Shown here in pieces: positions 1 through 6,782 of a DNA stretch of 19,369 nucleotides. Both the position numbers and the translations under genes were made by a program. The number at the start of each line of letters is the position of its first letter. The first letter of the stretch is position 1. The DNA comes from Treponema sp. (GTDB taxonomy: Bacteria; Spirochaetota; Spirochaetia; Treponematales; Treponemataceae), in assembly GCA_031290005.1 (NCBI GenBank), contig JAITOJ010000112.1:1-19369 (forward strand), read 5' to 3'. The notes under the pieces were generated by a model, which did not search any database, was not told where the DNA came from, and was given only the letters and a program-made list of their open reading frames with translations.

Positions 1-956
1 TACAGGTGGGTTTCCGCTCCCAGGGGTTCAATAATCGTTACTTTTACCGGAATATTGTTTAAAGCTGACGGAGCCTTGCTATAGAGCATGTCTTCCGGGC
101 GGACGCCGAAGAACACTTCCTTACCCACGTATGGCTTGAGCTTTGCCGCCTGTTCCGGAAGGGGAGTCACCTCAAAACTGCCCTCATCAGCCACGATTTT
201 ACCGTCCTTTTCCTTAATGGTGACGGTCAGGAAGTTCATGGGCGGAGAACCGATAAATCCCGCCACGAATTTATTGACCGGGTGGTTGTACAGATAGAGA
301 GGCGCGCCGATTTGCTGAATCCTGCCGTCCTTCATAACCACAATCTTGTCGCCCATGGTCAGAGCTTCCACCTGGTCGTGGGTCACATAAATCATGGTGG
401 CGTTGAGCCGGTGGTGCAGGCCGGAAATTTCCGCCCGCATCTGCACGCGGAGTTTGGCATCCAGGTTGGAAAGGGGTTCGTCAAAAAGGAACACCTTGGG
501 CTGCCGGACGATGGCCCGTCCAACCGCCACGCGCTGCCGCTGGCCGCCGGAAAGCGCCTTGGGTTTGCGGTCCAGGAATTTTTCGATGTCCAGGATTTTC
601 GCCGCCTCGTTCACCCGCTGTTCGATTTCAGCCTTGGGCAGCTTGCGGATTTTCAGACCGAACGCCATGTTGTCGTACACCGACATGTGGGGATACAGGG
701 CGTAGTTCTGGAACACCATAGCGATGTTCCGGTCTTTCGGCGGCACATCGTTCATCAGTTCGCCGTCGATATAGAGTTCACCTTCGGTGATGTCCTCCAG
801 ACCGGCGATCATACGCAGGGTTGTCGACTTTCCGCAGCCCGAGGGACCTACGAAAACCACGAACTCTTGGTCTTCAATGGTGATAGACTGGTCTTCCACC
901 GCGCGGACATTACCATCATACACCTTTCCAATGTGTTTGAGTTCTACTTTAGCCAT
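1..956 (-). CDS. ugpC: Sugar ABC transporter ATP-binding protein, UgpC/MsmK/MalK type (3' end outside window)
   Basis: This is the cytoplasmic ATPase of a carbohydrate ABC importer; 318 codons are visible and the C-terminus runs off the left edge (family members are about 360-370 residues). Translation begins MAKVELKHIGKVYDG. It shows Walker A GPSGCGKST (about residues 37-45), Q-loop Gln83, the signature LSGGQRQ (135-141), Walker B VFLFDEP (155-161) and the switch His193, followed by the start of the C-terminal TOBE/OB region (VRPEDM). The ATG at 956-954 is preceded by a TAAGGAGG ribosome-binding site (963-970). It is transcribed away from the mannan block, which has two permeases and a binding protein but no ATPase. 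I infer that it energises that transporter, perhaps shared with other sugar importers as MsmK-type ATPases are. The family call is very secure; the exact partner is inference. Confidence 0.96.
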   Translation of the reverse strand, partial: MAKVELKHIGKVYDGNVRAVEDQSITIEDQEFVVFVGPSGCGKSTTLRMIAGLEDITEGELYIDGELMNDVPPKDRNIAMVFQNYALYPHMSVYDNMAFGLKIRKLPKAEIEQRVNEAAKILDIEKFLDRKPKALSGGQRQRVAVGRAIVRQPKVFLFDEPLSNLDAKLRVQMRAEISGLHHRLNATMIYVTHDQVEALTMGDKIVVMKDGRIQQIGAPLYLYNHPVNKFVAGFIGSPPMNFLTVTIKEKDGKIVADEGSFEVTPLPEQAAKLKPYVGKEVFFGVRPEDMLYSKAPSALNNIPVKVTIIEPLGAETHL

Positions 957-989
957 AATTGGCCTCCTTAGAATTATTTTATGAGGAGT

Positions 990-1018
990 ATTGTAGCCTA
1001 ATAAGAAAGAACTGTCAA
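990..1018 (-). promoter_or_regulatory. Sigma70-type promoter of the ABC ATPase gene
   Basis: On the minus strand TTGACA (1018-1013) is separated by exactly 17 bp from TACAAT (995-990), which places the transcription start near 983, about 27 bases before the ATPase start codon. This is one mismatch from full consensus, so the ATPase is likely to be well expressed on its own promoter. No operator-like inverted repeat is visible in the spacer. Confidence 0.8.
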
Positions 1019-1043
1019 GTTACCGCGGTGCCTCAACCCCTGA

Positions 1044-1053
1044 GGGACAGAGC
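1044..1053 (+). repeat. GGGACAGAGC repeat copy, left of the transposase
   Basis: The core GGGACAGAGC occurs here directly behind a short inverted repeat (CCTCA 1031-1035 and TGAGG 1041-1045), and an A-rich tract follows (1054-1080). The same core recurs at 1931, 1987 and three times at 2154-2195, and I found it nowhere else in the window. Confidence 0.6.
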
Positions 1054-1112
1054 AGAAAAAAAATAAAAAAAAAGCAAAAAAGTCGCCCAAATCCCTCAAA
1101 AAATGTCCCATT

Positions 1113-1139
1113 TTGAACAATTTTATCCATATATATTAT
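1113..1139 (+). promoter_or_regulatory. Possible weak promoter for the REP-type transposase gene
   Basis: TTGAAC (1113-1118) and TATTAT (1134-1139) lie in an AT-rich stretch upstream of the transposase gene, with a short 15-bp spacer. This is suggestive only; the AT-rich context makes chance matches likely. Confidence 0.3.
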
Positions 1140-1170
1140 GCAACAAAATTCTTTTTCAGGAGGATATCCC

Positions 1171-1683
1171 ATGCCACATCATCGCAGACTTCTCGCCGCG
1201 GGCGCCTCTTACCACGTCACTGCCAGGACAAATCGCAGCGAACCCATCTTTGACCCACGCCCCGCCTCAGAGTTGTTCCTTCTCGTCCTTAAACAGGCTC
1301 ATAAACGCTTCGCTTTCGAGCTGCCTAACTTCACCATCATGCCTAACCATATCCATCTCCTTATTAAACCGTCAGATGACGAATCTCTATCCAAAATAAT
1401 GCAATGGATTTTGAGCGTCTTCGCCATGCGCTGGAACAGGGCTCACGGCCTGCACGGGCACGTGTGGGGCGAGCGGTTCTTTTCGCGGATTATCTCTTCA
1501 GAAGCGGACTGGCTGCATGTGTTTGCCTATATTGATGAAAATCCGGTACGGGCGAATCTGGCAAGCCAGCCGTGGTTGTGGAAAAACGGCGGGATATGGC
1601 AGCACCGGATGGGGATGTCTGATATAGTCAATGGGCTTGATGAAATCGTGCTCGGGATATTTCCCGGGCATAGGTGCTTGTGA
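1171..1683 (+). CDS. REP-associated tyrosine transposase (Y1/HUH, IS200-like)
   Basis: A 170-residue single-domain protein of the Y1 transposase superfamily (RAYT/TnpA-REP branch). These are HUH endonucleases that nick single-stranded DNA through a tyrosine and are linked to spread of short palindromic repeats. The core motif MPNHIHLL contains the HUH histidines His60 and His62. The family-typical FAYIDENPVRANL carries Tyr120 as the likely nucleophile, and HVWGERFFSRII is the usual conserved middle block. I start it at ATG 1171 because AGGAGG at 1158-1163 is well spaced for it; an in-frame ATG at 1138 has no such site. It lies between the divergent ATPase gene and the mannan operon. No IS ends or target duplications are evident, as expected for the REP-associated group. 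Copies of a GGGACAGAGC repeat lie on both sides and may be its substrate (inference). Confidence 0.93.
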   Translation: MPHHRRLLAAGASYHVTARTNRSEPIFDPRPASELFLLVLKQAHKRFAFELPNFTIMPNHIHLLIKPSDDESLSKIMQWILSVFAMRWNRAHGLHGHVWGERFFSRIISSEADWLHVFAYIDENPVRANLASQPWLWKNGGIWQHRMGMSDIVNGLDEIVLGIFPGHRCL

Positions 1684-1924
1684 GCCTGCTCTTAGCGGTT
1701 TTCTGGGATAAAAACGCCATTTTGTACTAATTTATAACTCAGGTGGAAGGTTTCATGGGGAAAGTGTAACTATTTCCGTGTATGGCGGCAGATTTTTTCT
1801 CCACGCTTACCGAAAATCCCCTTCATACCGTGCATCACCACGCTGTTTTATCCGGTTCTTTGCTGAAGACGGGTTCAATTTATGCGATTTACCGGCGGGG
1901 GAGGGCGATTTTGGCGACCGAATC

Positions 1925-1944
1925 GCAAGCGGGACAGAGCTTGC
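1925..1944 (+). repeat. REP-like hairpin containing GGGACAGAGC
   Basis: GCAAGC (1925-1930) and GCTTGC (1939-1944) form a perfect 6-bp stem around GGGACAGA. GGGACAGAGCTT (1931-1942) is identical to the reverse complement of the 14-bp unit tandemly repeated at 2154-2195. The stem-loop plus transposase neighbour is the arrangement expected of a REP element. Confidence 0.6.
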
Positions 1945-1986
1945 GGATCCCCCGTAACCTCACCCCCCTAACATTTTCGTCTTTAT

Positions 1987-1996
1987 GCTCTGTCCC
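1987..1996 (-). repeat. GGGACAGAGC repeat copy, inverted orientation
   Basis: GCTCTGTCCC on the plus strand is the reverse complement of the core at 1044 and 1931. It lies about 45 bases before the -35 box of the mannan operon promoter. Confidence 0.55.
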
Positions 1997-2041
1997 TCTA
2001 ACATATTTTGCAAAAACCGCCATTTTTTCCTAAAATTTCTC

Positions 2042-2070
2042 TTGACAACCCGAATTTTCCGTGCTAAAAT
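2042..2070 (+). promoter_or_regulatory. Sigma70-type promoter of the mannan-utilisation operon
   Basis: TTGACA (2042-2047), a 17-bp spacer, and TAAAAT (2065-2070): one mismatch from consensus. The start point should fall near 2077, giving a leader of about 63 bases before the first gene at 2140. The -10 box sits on the left edge of a 52-bp perfect palindrome, so a protein bound there would be expected to block RNA polymerase. Confidence 0.82.
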
Positions 2071-2117
2071 TAGTTTACCAGTTAGCTTATGCATAAGCTA
2101 ACTGGTAAACTAATTTT
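2066..2117. promoter_or_regulatory. Perfect 52-bp palindrome: probable operator and 5' leader hairpin
   Basis: The two 26-base arms are exact reverse complements with no spacer, centred at TATGCATA (2091/2092). Outer arms read TTAGTTTACC and GGTAAACTAA; inner arms read TTAGCTTA and TAAGCTAA. The element starts inside the -10 box and covers the start site and early leader, the classical repressor position. The outer TTAGTTT...AAACTAA resembles ROK-family (XylR-like) operators, but the regulator is not in the window and that resemblance is weak evidence. The transcript would also begin with a stable stem-loop from about 2077 to 2106. Confidence 0.8.
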
Positions 2118-2139
2118 CTGTCTCACAGGAGGAATAAGT

Positions 2140-3378
2140 ATGAAAAAACAAATAAGCTCTGTCCCCCAAGCTCTGTCCCCCAAGCTCTGTCCCCCGCTGG
2201 TTTTACTCGTGGCGCTTGCAGCCCTGGGGCCGCTGATGACAGGATGCGGAAACGAAGCGGAAGATCCCCCTCCGGGAGAAGCGTATACAGGAACATTTTC
2301 CGCGGTGCCCAAGGAAATCGCGGTAGCTATGAAACAAAATAAGTCTCCCTGGGGCGGTACGTGGGACCATCAATTTATACCGGTGTATGCGGAACGCCCG
2401 GAGAAAGCTCCGGCAGGAGATCCGGCGGAAAAGCCAATGGATACGGAAGGATTGGTAAAAGGAAAGGATTTTATTGCCGGACCCTATGTAGGCGATATGT
2501 CGCTGGCAGGCACGGCGGAACTGGACAACGAGGCCGGGCAAACATGGCAATTACTTTTGTTGCATTTTAAGTATCCTGTTACTGAGGCGGGAAAAATGGC
2601 GCGGATATATCTGTCCAATATTGGCGTGTATAGCAGCGAGGAGAATGTAATTACATACAGCTACAGCCCCGAGGGTATGGCGGGTGAATTTTACGTAGAT
2701 GGAAACGGCTCCAACGGTTACACGAACGGAGAACAGCACAATATTGCCAAATGGCTGCCAACGGAGGAGAAGTTCCTGCTGGAGTTCAAAATCCTTGCGG
2801 GGATTACGGGAAATGCATGGGACGCCAATGCCGGGTCTGAGGCCCTGATTTGTCTGCCCGGAAGTTTTGCAAATGTGGACCGGTATACCGTAACCATCGC
2901 ATATTATCTGAATGATGTTGATATTCCTTTTACCGTCCCTGAAGGGGCCACTTATTTCAAGGCGGACTTTAAGGGAGGCACGAACCTGGAGACAACCACT
3001 AATGACGTGACTCCGGGCACTATTACCATATCTTCAACCAAAGCAATTACTGAAGGGCAGAAGATACAGGTTCAGGTCTGGATCCCCAAGGACGCCACCT
3101 TTAACGGTCAAATTCAGGTGCAGGTGGGGGTGAACAAAGCTACCAGCGGAGACAACCCCTTTGATGACTGGCTTGACTCGAATCCGGCCCGGTTCAGCGC
3201 CACGGATGAAGAGGTGGAAGGCGGTGGGTATTTGGCGGAAAGCGAGGACTATAAAACCGCGACAGTAACGGTGACGGCCCAAAAAGCCTTTCCAACAGTG
3301 GCTCAGATTATAGTCCAGCTTGCGGGGTATGACACTTATTACAAAGGGCCCGGGGCCATCAAGGTAACCGGCTATTGA
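2140..3378 (+). CDS. Exported lipoprotein of unknown function, first gene of the mannan operon
   Basis: A 412-residue predicted lipoprotein. The ATG at 2140 has AGGAGG at 2127-2132; an in-frame ATG at 2089 lies inside the palindrome and has no such site. The lipobox is LMTGC with Cys36. The signal peptide is abnormally long because the 14-bp repeat adds 14 Pro/Ser-rich residues; without it the gene would begin MKKQMLVLLVALAALG, an ordinary signal peptide. The mature part is beta-rich. Its last ~130 residues (GQIQVQVGV ... AGYDTYYKGPGAIKVTGY) look like a distant version of the CBM module in the next two genes (GQFQTQIYAEY ... GSDTDYVGPVYIDNIRF). I do not recognise the N-terminal ~250 residues. 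A role in binding mannan or its products at the cell surface is inferred from position and this similarity. Confidence 0.85.
   Translation: MKKQISSVPQALSPKLCPPLVLLVALAALGPLMTGCGNEAEDPPPGEAYTGTFSAVPKEIAVAMKQNKSPWGGTWDHQFIPVYAERPEKAPAGDPAEKPMDTEGLVKGKDFIAGPYVGDMSLAGTAELDNEAGQTWQLLLLHFKYPVTEAGKMARIYLSNIGVYSSEENVITYSYSPEGMAGEFYVDGNGSNGYTNGEQHNIAKWLPTEEKFLLEFKILAGITGNAWDANAGSEALICLPGSFANVDRYTVTIAYYLNDVDIPFTVPEGATYFKADFKGGTNLETTTNDVTPGTITISSTKAITEGQKIQVQVWIPKDATFNGQIQVQVGVNKATSGDNPFDDWLDSNPARFSATDEEVEGGGYLAESEDYKTATVTVTAQKAFPTVAQIIVQLAGYDTYYKGPGAIKVTGY
2154..2195 (+). repeat. Three perfect tandem copies of a 14-bp unit within a signal-peptide coding region
   Basis: The unit AAGCTCTGTCCCCC occurs at 2154-2167, 2168-2181 and 2182-2195 without a mismatch. 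Its reverse complement contains the GGGACAGAGC core found around the upstream transposase. It lies in the fifth to nineteenth codons of the lipoprotein gene at 2140. Because 14 is not a multiple of 3, each copy is read in a different frame; three copies (42 bp) keep the gene in frame while one, two, four or five would not. Confidence 0.95.
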
Positions 3379-3414
3379 TTTTCGGTAATCTAATTTTTTA
3401 GAAGGAGTTATAAT

Positions 3415-4035
3415 ATGAAACGAACGAAATTGTTTGCCTTTGCGGCGGTCGTCGCCGCTCTGTGCCTGTTGGTTTCCTGCGCGTCCAAAGACGCGGGCGG
3501 AGGCGGCGCTGCTGCCGCTTACGAATGGAATTTCGACAATGCCGGCGCCGGAACTGACCGCTGGGAACTGACTCCCAGCGAGTTCTACCAGTACACCGGC
3601 CCCATCAATCTGAGCTGGGATGACCAGACCTTCGGTAATGGCGCGCTCAAGATTGACCTGGATTTTTCAGACCCCGCGAACCAGAATAACTGGAGCGAGC
3701 CAAAGCTGAAAATCGACTTTCTGCGGGCGGTAAATCTGCGGGGCCTGGGCGCGGTGTCTTTCGATTTCTATTTTGACCCCTCCCTGCGGAACATGGGCCA
3801 GTTCCAGACCCAGATTTATGCCGAGTATACCGGCGGCAAAGTGCAGGCTATTTCTCCGATTTCGTCCTCAGGCGAAACCCTGGAAAACGGCTTTGTGAAA
3901 GTGAAGGCGGTTATTCCCTTTGAGCCGGTAAAAGCCTTCCTGACCAATATCCGGCTCAGCCTGGTGGGAAGCGACACTGACTATGTGGGGCCCGTATATA
4001 TCGACAATATCCGGTTTGACCCCCTGGCACAGTAA
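3415..4035 (+). CDS. Stand-alone carbohydrate-binding lipoprotein (CBM27/CBM23-like beta-sandwich)
   Basis: A 206-residue lipoprotein consisting of a signal peptide (lipobox LVSC, Cys22), a short Gly/Ala linker and one beta-sandwich module from about residue 36 to the end. The module is clearly paralogous to the N-terminal module of the next gene's GH26 enzyme: shared blocks include KIDLDFS, NQNNWSEPK, FDFYFDPS, GSDTDY.GP and YIDNI.F. Such modules with a terminal IDNI strand accompany mannanases; the exact CBM family (27, 23 or other) is not settled by eye. There is no catalytic domain, so it probably displays a mannan-binding surface. AAGGAG at 3402-3407 supports the start, and 22 bases separate it from the GH26 gene. 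Confidence 0.87.
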   Translation: MKRTKLFAFAAVVAALCLLVSCASKDAGGGGAAAAYEWNFDNAGAGTDRWELTPSEFYQYTGPINLSWDDQTFGNGALKIDLDFSDPANQNNWSEPKLKIDFLRAVNLRGLGAVSFDFYFDPSLRNMGQFQTQIYAEYTGGKVQAISPISSSGETLENGFVKVKAVIPFEPVKAFLTNIRLSLVGSDTDYVGPVYIDNIRFDPLAQ

Positions 4036-4057
4036 GTAAGACAAGGGAGAACAAGCG

Positions 4058-6766
4058 ATGAAAAAAGGTGCGGCCCTCTGGGCATGGTGTGCGGCGGTTT
4101 TTGCCGTGGGTGTGATTTTTTCCTGCGGAACCACCGGCGGGTCTTCGGCTGCGGGCGGCGGAGGTTTTGCCGCCGGTCCGGGGGTCTGGACCTTTGACAG
4201 CGCCGCTGATGTGGCAAAATGGAGCGTGGCGGCAGGGGAATTCTGGCAGTACAGCGGTGAGCCTTCTATTAAATTCGATAGCAAAATAGCGGGAAGCGGC
4301 AGCCTTCGGATTGACCTGGATTTTTCCCCCGCCTCAAACCAGAACGACTGGAGCGAGCCGAAAATCAAGACTGTCATCAGTCCGCCTCTTAATATGGAAG
4401 GATATACGGATTTCACCTTCGATTTTTACTTTGATCCCTCCAAACGCACAAAAGGCGGTTTTAAGACCAAGATTTTTTCTAACGGCGGCCTGGAGGCGAA
4501 CGGGGTCATTGGTGACGCTGGGGAAGAACTGGCGAACGGTTATATCCATACTATGGGTACGATAAAAATGAACGCCCAGGAATTCCCCATCGACAACCTG
4601 ACTTTCAGCATTGTTGGTTCAGGCACAGATTATAAAGGCCCGGTTTTCATCGACAACATAGCTTTTGAGAAAGGCACTCCCACGGACGTGGAGATTACCA
4701 AAACTGTGGGAGAACCCACAAAAATCAATCCCGCGTCCCTCAGCCTTGCCTCGTCAGTCACTCTGGTGGACGGCGGGGCAAGTCCCGCAACTGCTCGGCT
4801 GTACGCCTATCTTGACGCTGTTGGCAAGACCGACTACGTGCTCTATGGCCATCAGAACGACTTGCATCACAAACGGGGCAGTGTCTACACCGGCTCTTCC
4901 ACCTCCGACACCAAAGATATCACCGGTTCGATTTCCGCCGTGGTGGGCATCGATTCCCTGTCTCTGATTGGGGATGAGTACCCCGGCGCGCTTCAAGGGT
5001 ATCCCGCAGACACGGTGCAGGGCGCGGCAAAACTGGCTGTGGAGGCCGCGAAGCAGGGGGCAATCATTACCATGTCGGCCCACATCCCCAATCTGGATGT
5101 GGTGCGCCGCAAAGCCCGGAACGTTGCCCCAACCCTGGCCAATTTCAAAGGCTATACGGTGAACAACACCGCCGGCGACGTGATGAAACGCGTTCTTCCC
5201 GGCGGCGACCTGAACCAGTATCTCACCGCCTATCTGGACGTCATTGCCCAATGGGCCAAGCTGTTGGACGTCGAGGGTGTGCCTGTCCTGTTCAGGCCTT
5301 GGCACGAGCACAACGGAAGCTGGTTCTGGTGGGGAGGCGCGTGGTGCCCTCCCGAGGGTTACAAAAACGTGTGGCGCTACACCGTGGAATACCTCAGAGA
5401 CGTGAAGGGTGTGCATAACTTCCTGTATGTCTATTCCCCCAACGCCACTTTTGACCAGGAACTCTACGAGTCTCGCTATCCTGGGGACGCGTTTGTGGAC
5501 ATTTTGGCTTTAGACTATTACGACAACGCCGATGGCGCTGATTCCTGGATGAATTCCATGAAAGAGATGATAACCCTGGTGGACAAATTGGCCGCCGCCC
5601 ACCGTAAGGTCTCCATCTTGTCGGAAACCGGCATGAGCACCCAGGGGATTATCAATAATTCCCGGAAAACCTGGTTCTCCGATATGATGAATTTGGTATC
5701 TTCTTCCAATATGTCCTATTATCTGGTGTGGGCGAATTTCGGCGGGGGCGACAATTATATGGCGCCCTATAAAACGTCCCCCACCCGGGGCCACCGCATG
5801 GTGGATGACTTCATCGACTTTTATAACAACCCCAAATCCGTCTTTGCCGACGGCACGGGTTTCACCGGTATCACCGCCGCCCCGTCCGTCAGGGCCGCGG
5901 GGAACGAAACCGGCTACATCATGGCCCCCGCCGGGGGCGTGTTCCTGAAAAACGGTCTCAAGATGCTTTCCAGCGTGAAAAATCCTTCCGGCGCAGTAGC
6001 TTTCGTGGTATCCAACGGCGCGGCTTCCGTAACCATTCCGGCGTCAAAAGATTCTGGCGGGGCATCCTGGTATTCCGGGGAACTCACCCAGGCCCAGCTT
6101 GATTCCATGGGCAAGGCCGCGGGAACGGTCACGTTGCGCGTGGGCGCCCGGGACGTTTCGACCATCACCCTGTTCTTTGGGGAAAAGGCCGTGCGTAGCG
6201 ACCCCAGCGTGGCTGATGATTTTGATTTGTATTATGGCCAGGACGCTCTGCTCAAGAACGACTGGTCTCCCAACTCCGGCCCGGATTGCGGCAACACCAT
6301 CACTTTGAGCCGGGCCTCGGACCAGAAACACTCCGGGGACTACGGCCTCAAATTTGAGTACCGTATTTCCACTTCAGGCGGCGGCGAAGGCTGGACCGGG
6401 GAAGTGCTCAACTATTCCGGGGACTGGTCCGCCTACGACGCCCTGCGGCTCTGGATGAAACCGGACGGCAAAAACCAGAAGACGGTTATCCAGATTAAAT
6501 CCGGCAATGAAGAATTCGAGGTCTTCCTCAACGAGTACCCGGAATTCGCCGGAAAAACCAACGGCATGGTGATTACCATTCCCTTCTCCCTGTTCAAAGG
6601 CAAGCAGGGGGGCAAATTCAATGCCAAGAGCATCAACGCTATTGGCTTGTGGGTCAACACCCTTCCTCAGGGCAGCGCGAATCCCTGGGTTGTTGAATCG
6701 GTGTTCTATTACGATGACATAGCCGCGGTCAAAGCGCCGAGGCTTGGCACTATCACATTTGAATAA
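4058..6766 (+). CDS. Multidomain GH26 beta-mannanase lipoprotein with N- and C-terminal CBMs
   Basis: A 902-residue surface lipoprotein (lipobox IFSC, Cys23) that should hydrolyse beta-1,4-mannan or glucomannan with retention. Domain order: mannan-type CBM at about 43-206; GH26 barrel at about 227-600; a small beta domain at about 605-705; and a CBM11/CIA30-like galactose-binding-fold module at about 710-895 (SGDYGLKFEY, GWTGEV, WSAYDALRLWMKPDG, YYDDIAAV). The catalytic acid/base is Glu417 in FRPWHEHNGSWFWWGG, and the nucleophile is Glu523 in ILSETGMST. Their 106-residue spacing fits the family. A G-rich RBS (AAGGGAG) precedes the start. Four modules and a lipid anchor suggest the main enzyme attacking insoluble or crystalline polymer. 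Family and active residues are secure; specificity (mannan versus glucomannan) is inferred. Confidence 0.96.
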   Translation: MKKGAALWAWCAAVFAVGVIFSCGTTGGSSAAGGGGFAAGPGVWTFDSAADVAKWSVAAGEFWQYSGEPSIKFDSKIAGSGSLRIDLDFSPASNQNDWSEPKIKTVISPPLNMEGYTDFTFDFYFDPSKRTKGGFKTKIFSNGGLEANGVIGDAGEELANGYIHTMGTIKMNAQEFPIDNLTFSIVGSGTDYKGPVFIDNIAFEKGTPTDVEITKTVGEPTKINPASLSLASSVTLVDGGASPATARLYAYLDAVGKTDYVLYGHQNDLHHKRGSVYTGSSTSDTKDITGSISAVVGIDSLSLIGDEYPGALQGYPADTVQGAAKLAVEAAKQGAIITMSAHIPNLDVVRRKARNVAPTLANFKGYTVNNTAGDVMKRVLPGGDLNQYLTAYLDVIAQWAKLLDVEGVPVLFRPWHEHNGSWFWWGGAWCPPEGYKNVWRYTVEYLRDVKGVHNFLYVYSPNATFDQELYESRYPGDAFVDILALDYYDNADGADSWMNSMKEMITLVDKLAAAHRKVSILSETGMSTQGIINNSRKTWFSDMMNLVSSSNMSYYLVWANFGGGDNYMAPYKTSPTRGHRMVDDFIDFYNNPKSVFADGTGFTGITAAPSVRAAGNETGYIMAPAGGVFLKNGLKMLSSVKNPSGAVAFVVSNGAASVTIPASKDSGGASWYSGELTQAQLDSMGKAAGTVTLRVGARDVSTITLFFGEKAVRSDPSVADDFDLYYGQDALLKNDWSPNSGPDCGNTITLSRASDQKHSGDYGLKFEYRISTSGGGEGWTGEVLNYSGDWSAYDALRLWMKPDGKNQKTVIQIKSGNEEFEVFLNEYPEFAGKTNGMVITIPFSLFKGKQGGKFNAKSINAIGLWVNTLPQGSANPWVVESVFYYDDIAAVKAPRLGTITFE

Positions 6767-6782
6767 TATCTAAGGAGGAAGT

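Larger units (their letters stand above)
1684..2041. other. Intergenic region between transposase and mannan operon promoter
   Basis: I see no convincing gene in these ~360 bases; open frames here have no ribosome-binding site or recognisable protein. The region holds two GGGACAGAGC copies, one as a small hairpin. It also has an imperfect direct repeat: AAAAACGCCATTTT at 1710-1723 and AAAAACCGCCATTTT at 2012-2026. No clear rho-independent terminator for the transposase is visible. It looks like repeat-rich debris typical of REP-element territory. Confidence 0.6.

Noticed and set aside
282..971. Long plus-strand open frame (229 codons) opposite the ABC ATPase
   Set aside because: The minus strand encodes a full set of ABC ATPase motifs with RBS and promoter; this frame is its antisense shadow.
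1054..1080. A-rich tract as an UP element for the ATPase promoter
   Set aside because: It lies more than 30 bp beyond the -35 box with GC-rich sequence between, too far for an UP element.
1782..2033. 83-codon frame between transposase and operon
   Set aside because: No ribosome-binding site, no recognisable protein features, and it runs through the repeat copies and up to the promoter.
2089..2139. Earlier in-frame ATG for the first operon lipoprotein
   Set aside because: It lies in the middle of the palindrome, has no Shine-Dalgarno, and would bury the signal peptide behind 17 extra residues; ATG 2140 has a perfect AGGAGG.
2154..2195. The 14-bp repeats as a CRISPR array
   Set aside because: Units are directly adjacent without spacers and only 14 bp long; no cas genes are present.
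4754..5416. 220-codon minus-strand frame inside the GH26 gene
   Set aside because: His/Val-rich antisense shadow of the catalytic domain with no motif of its own.
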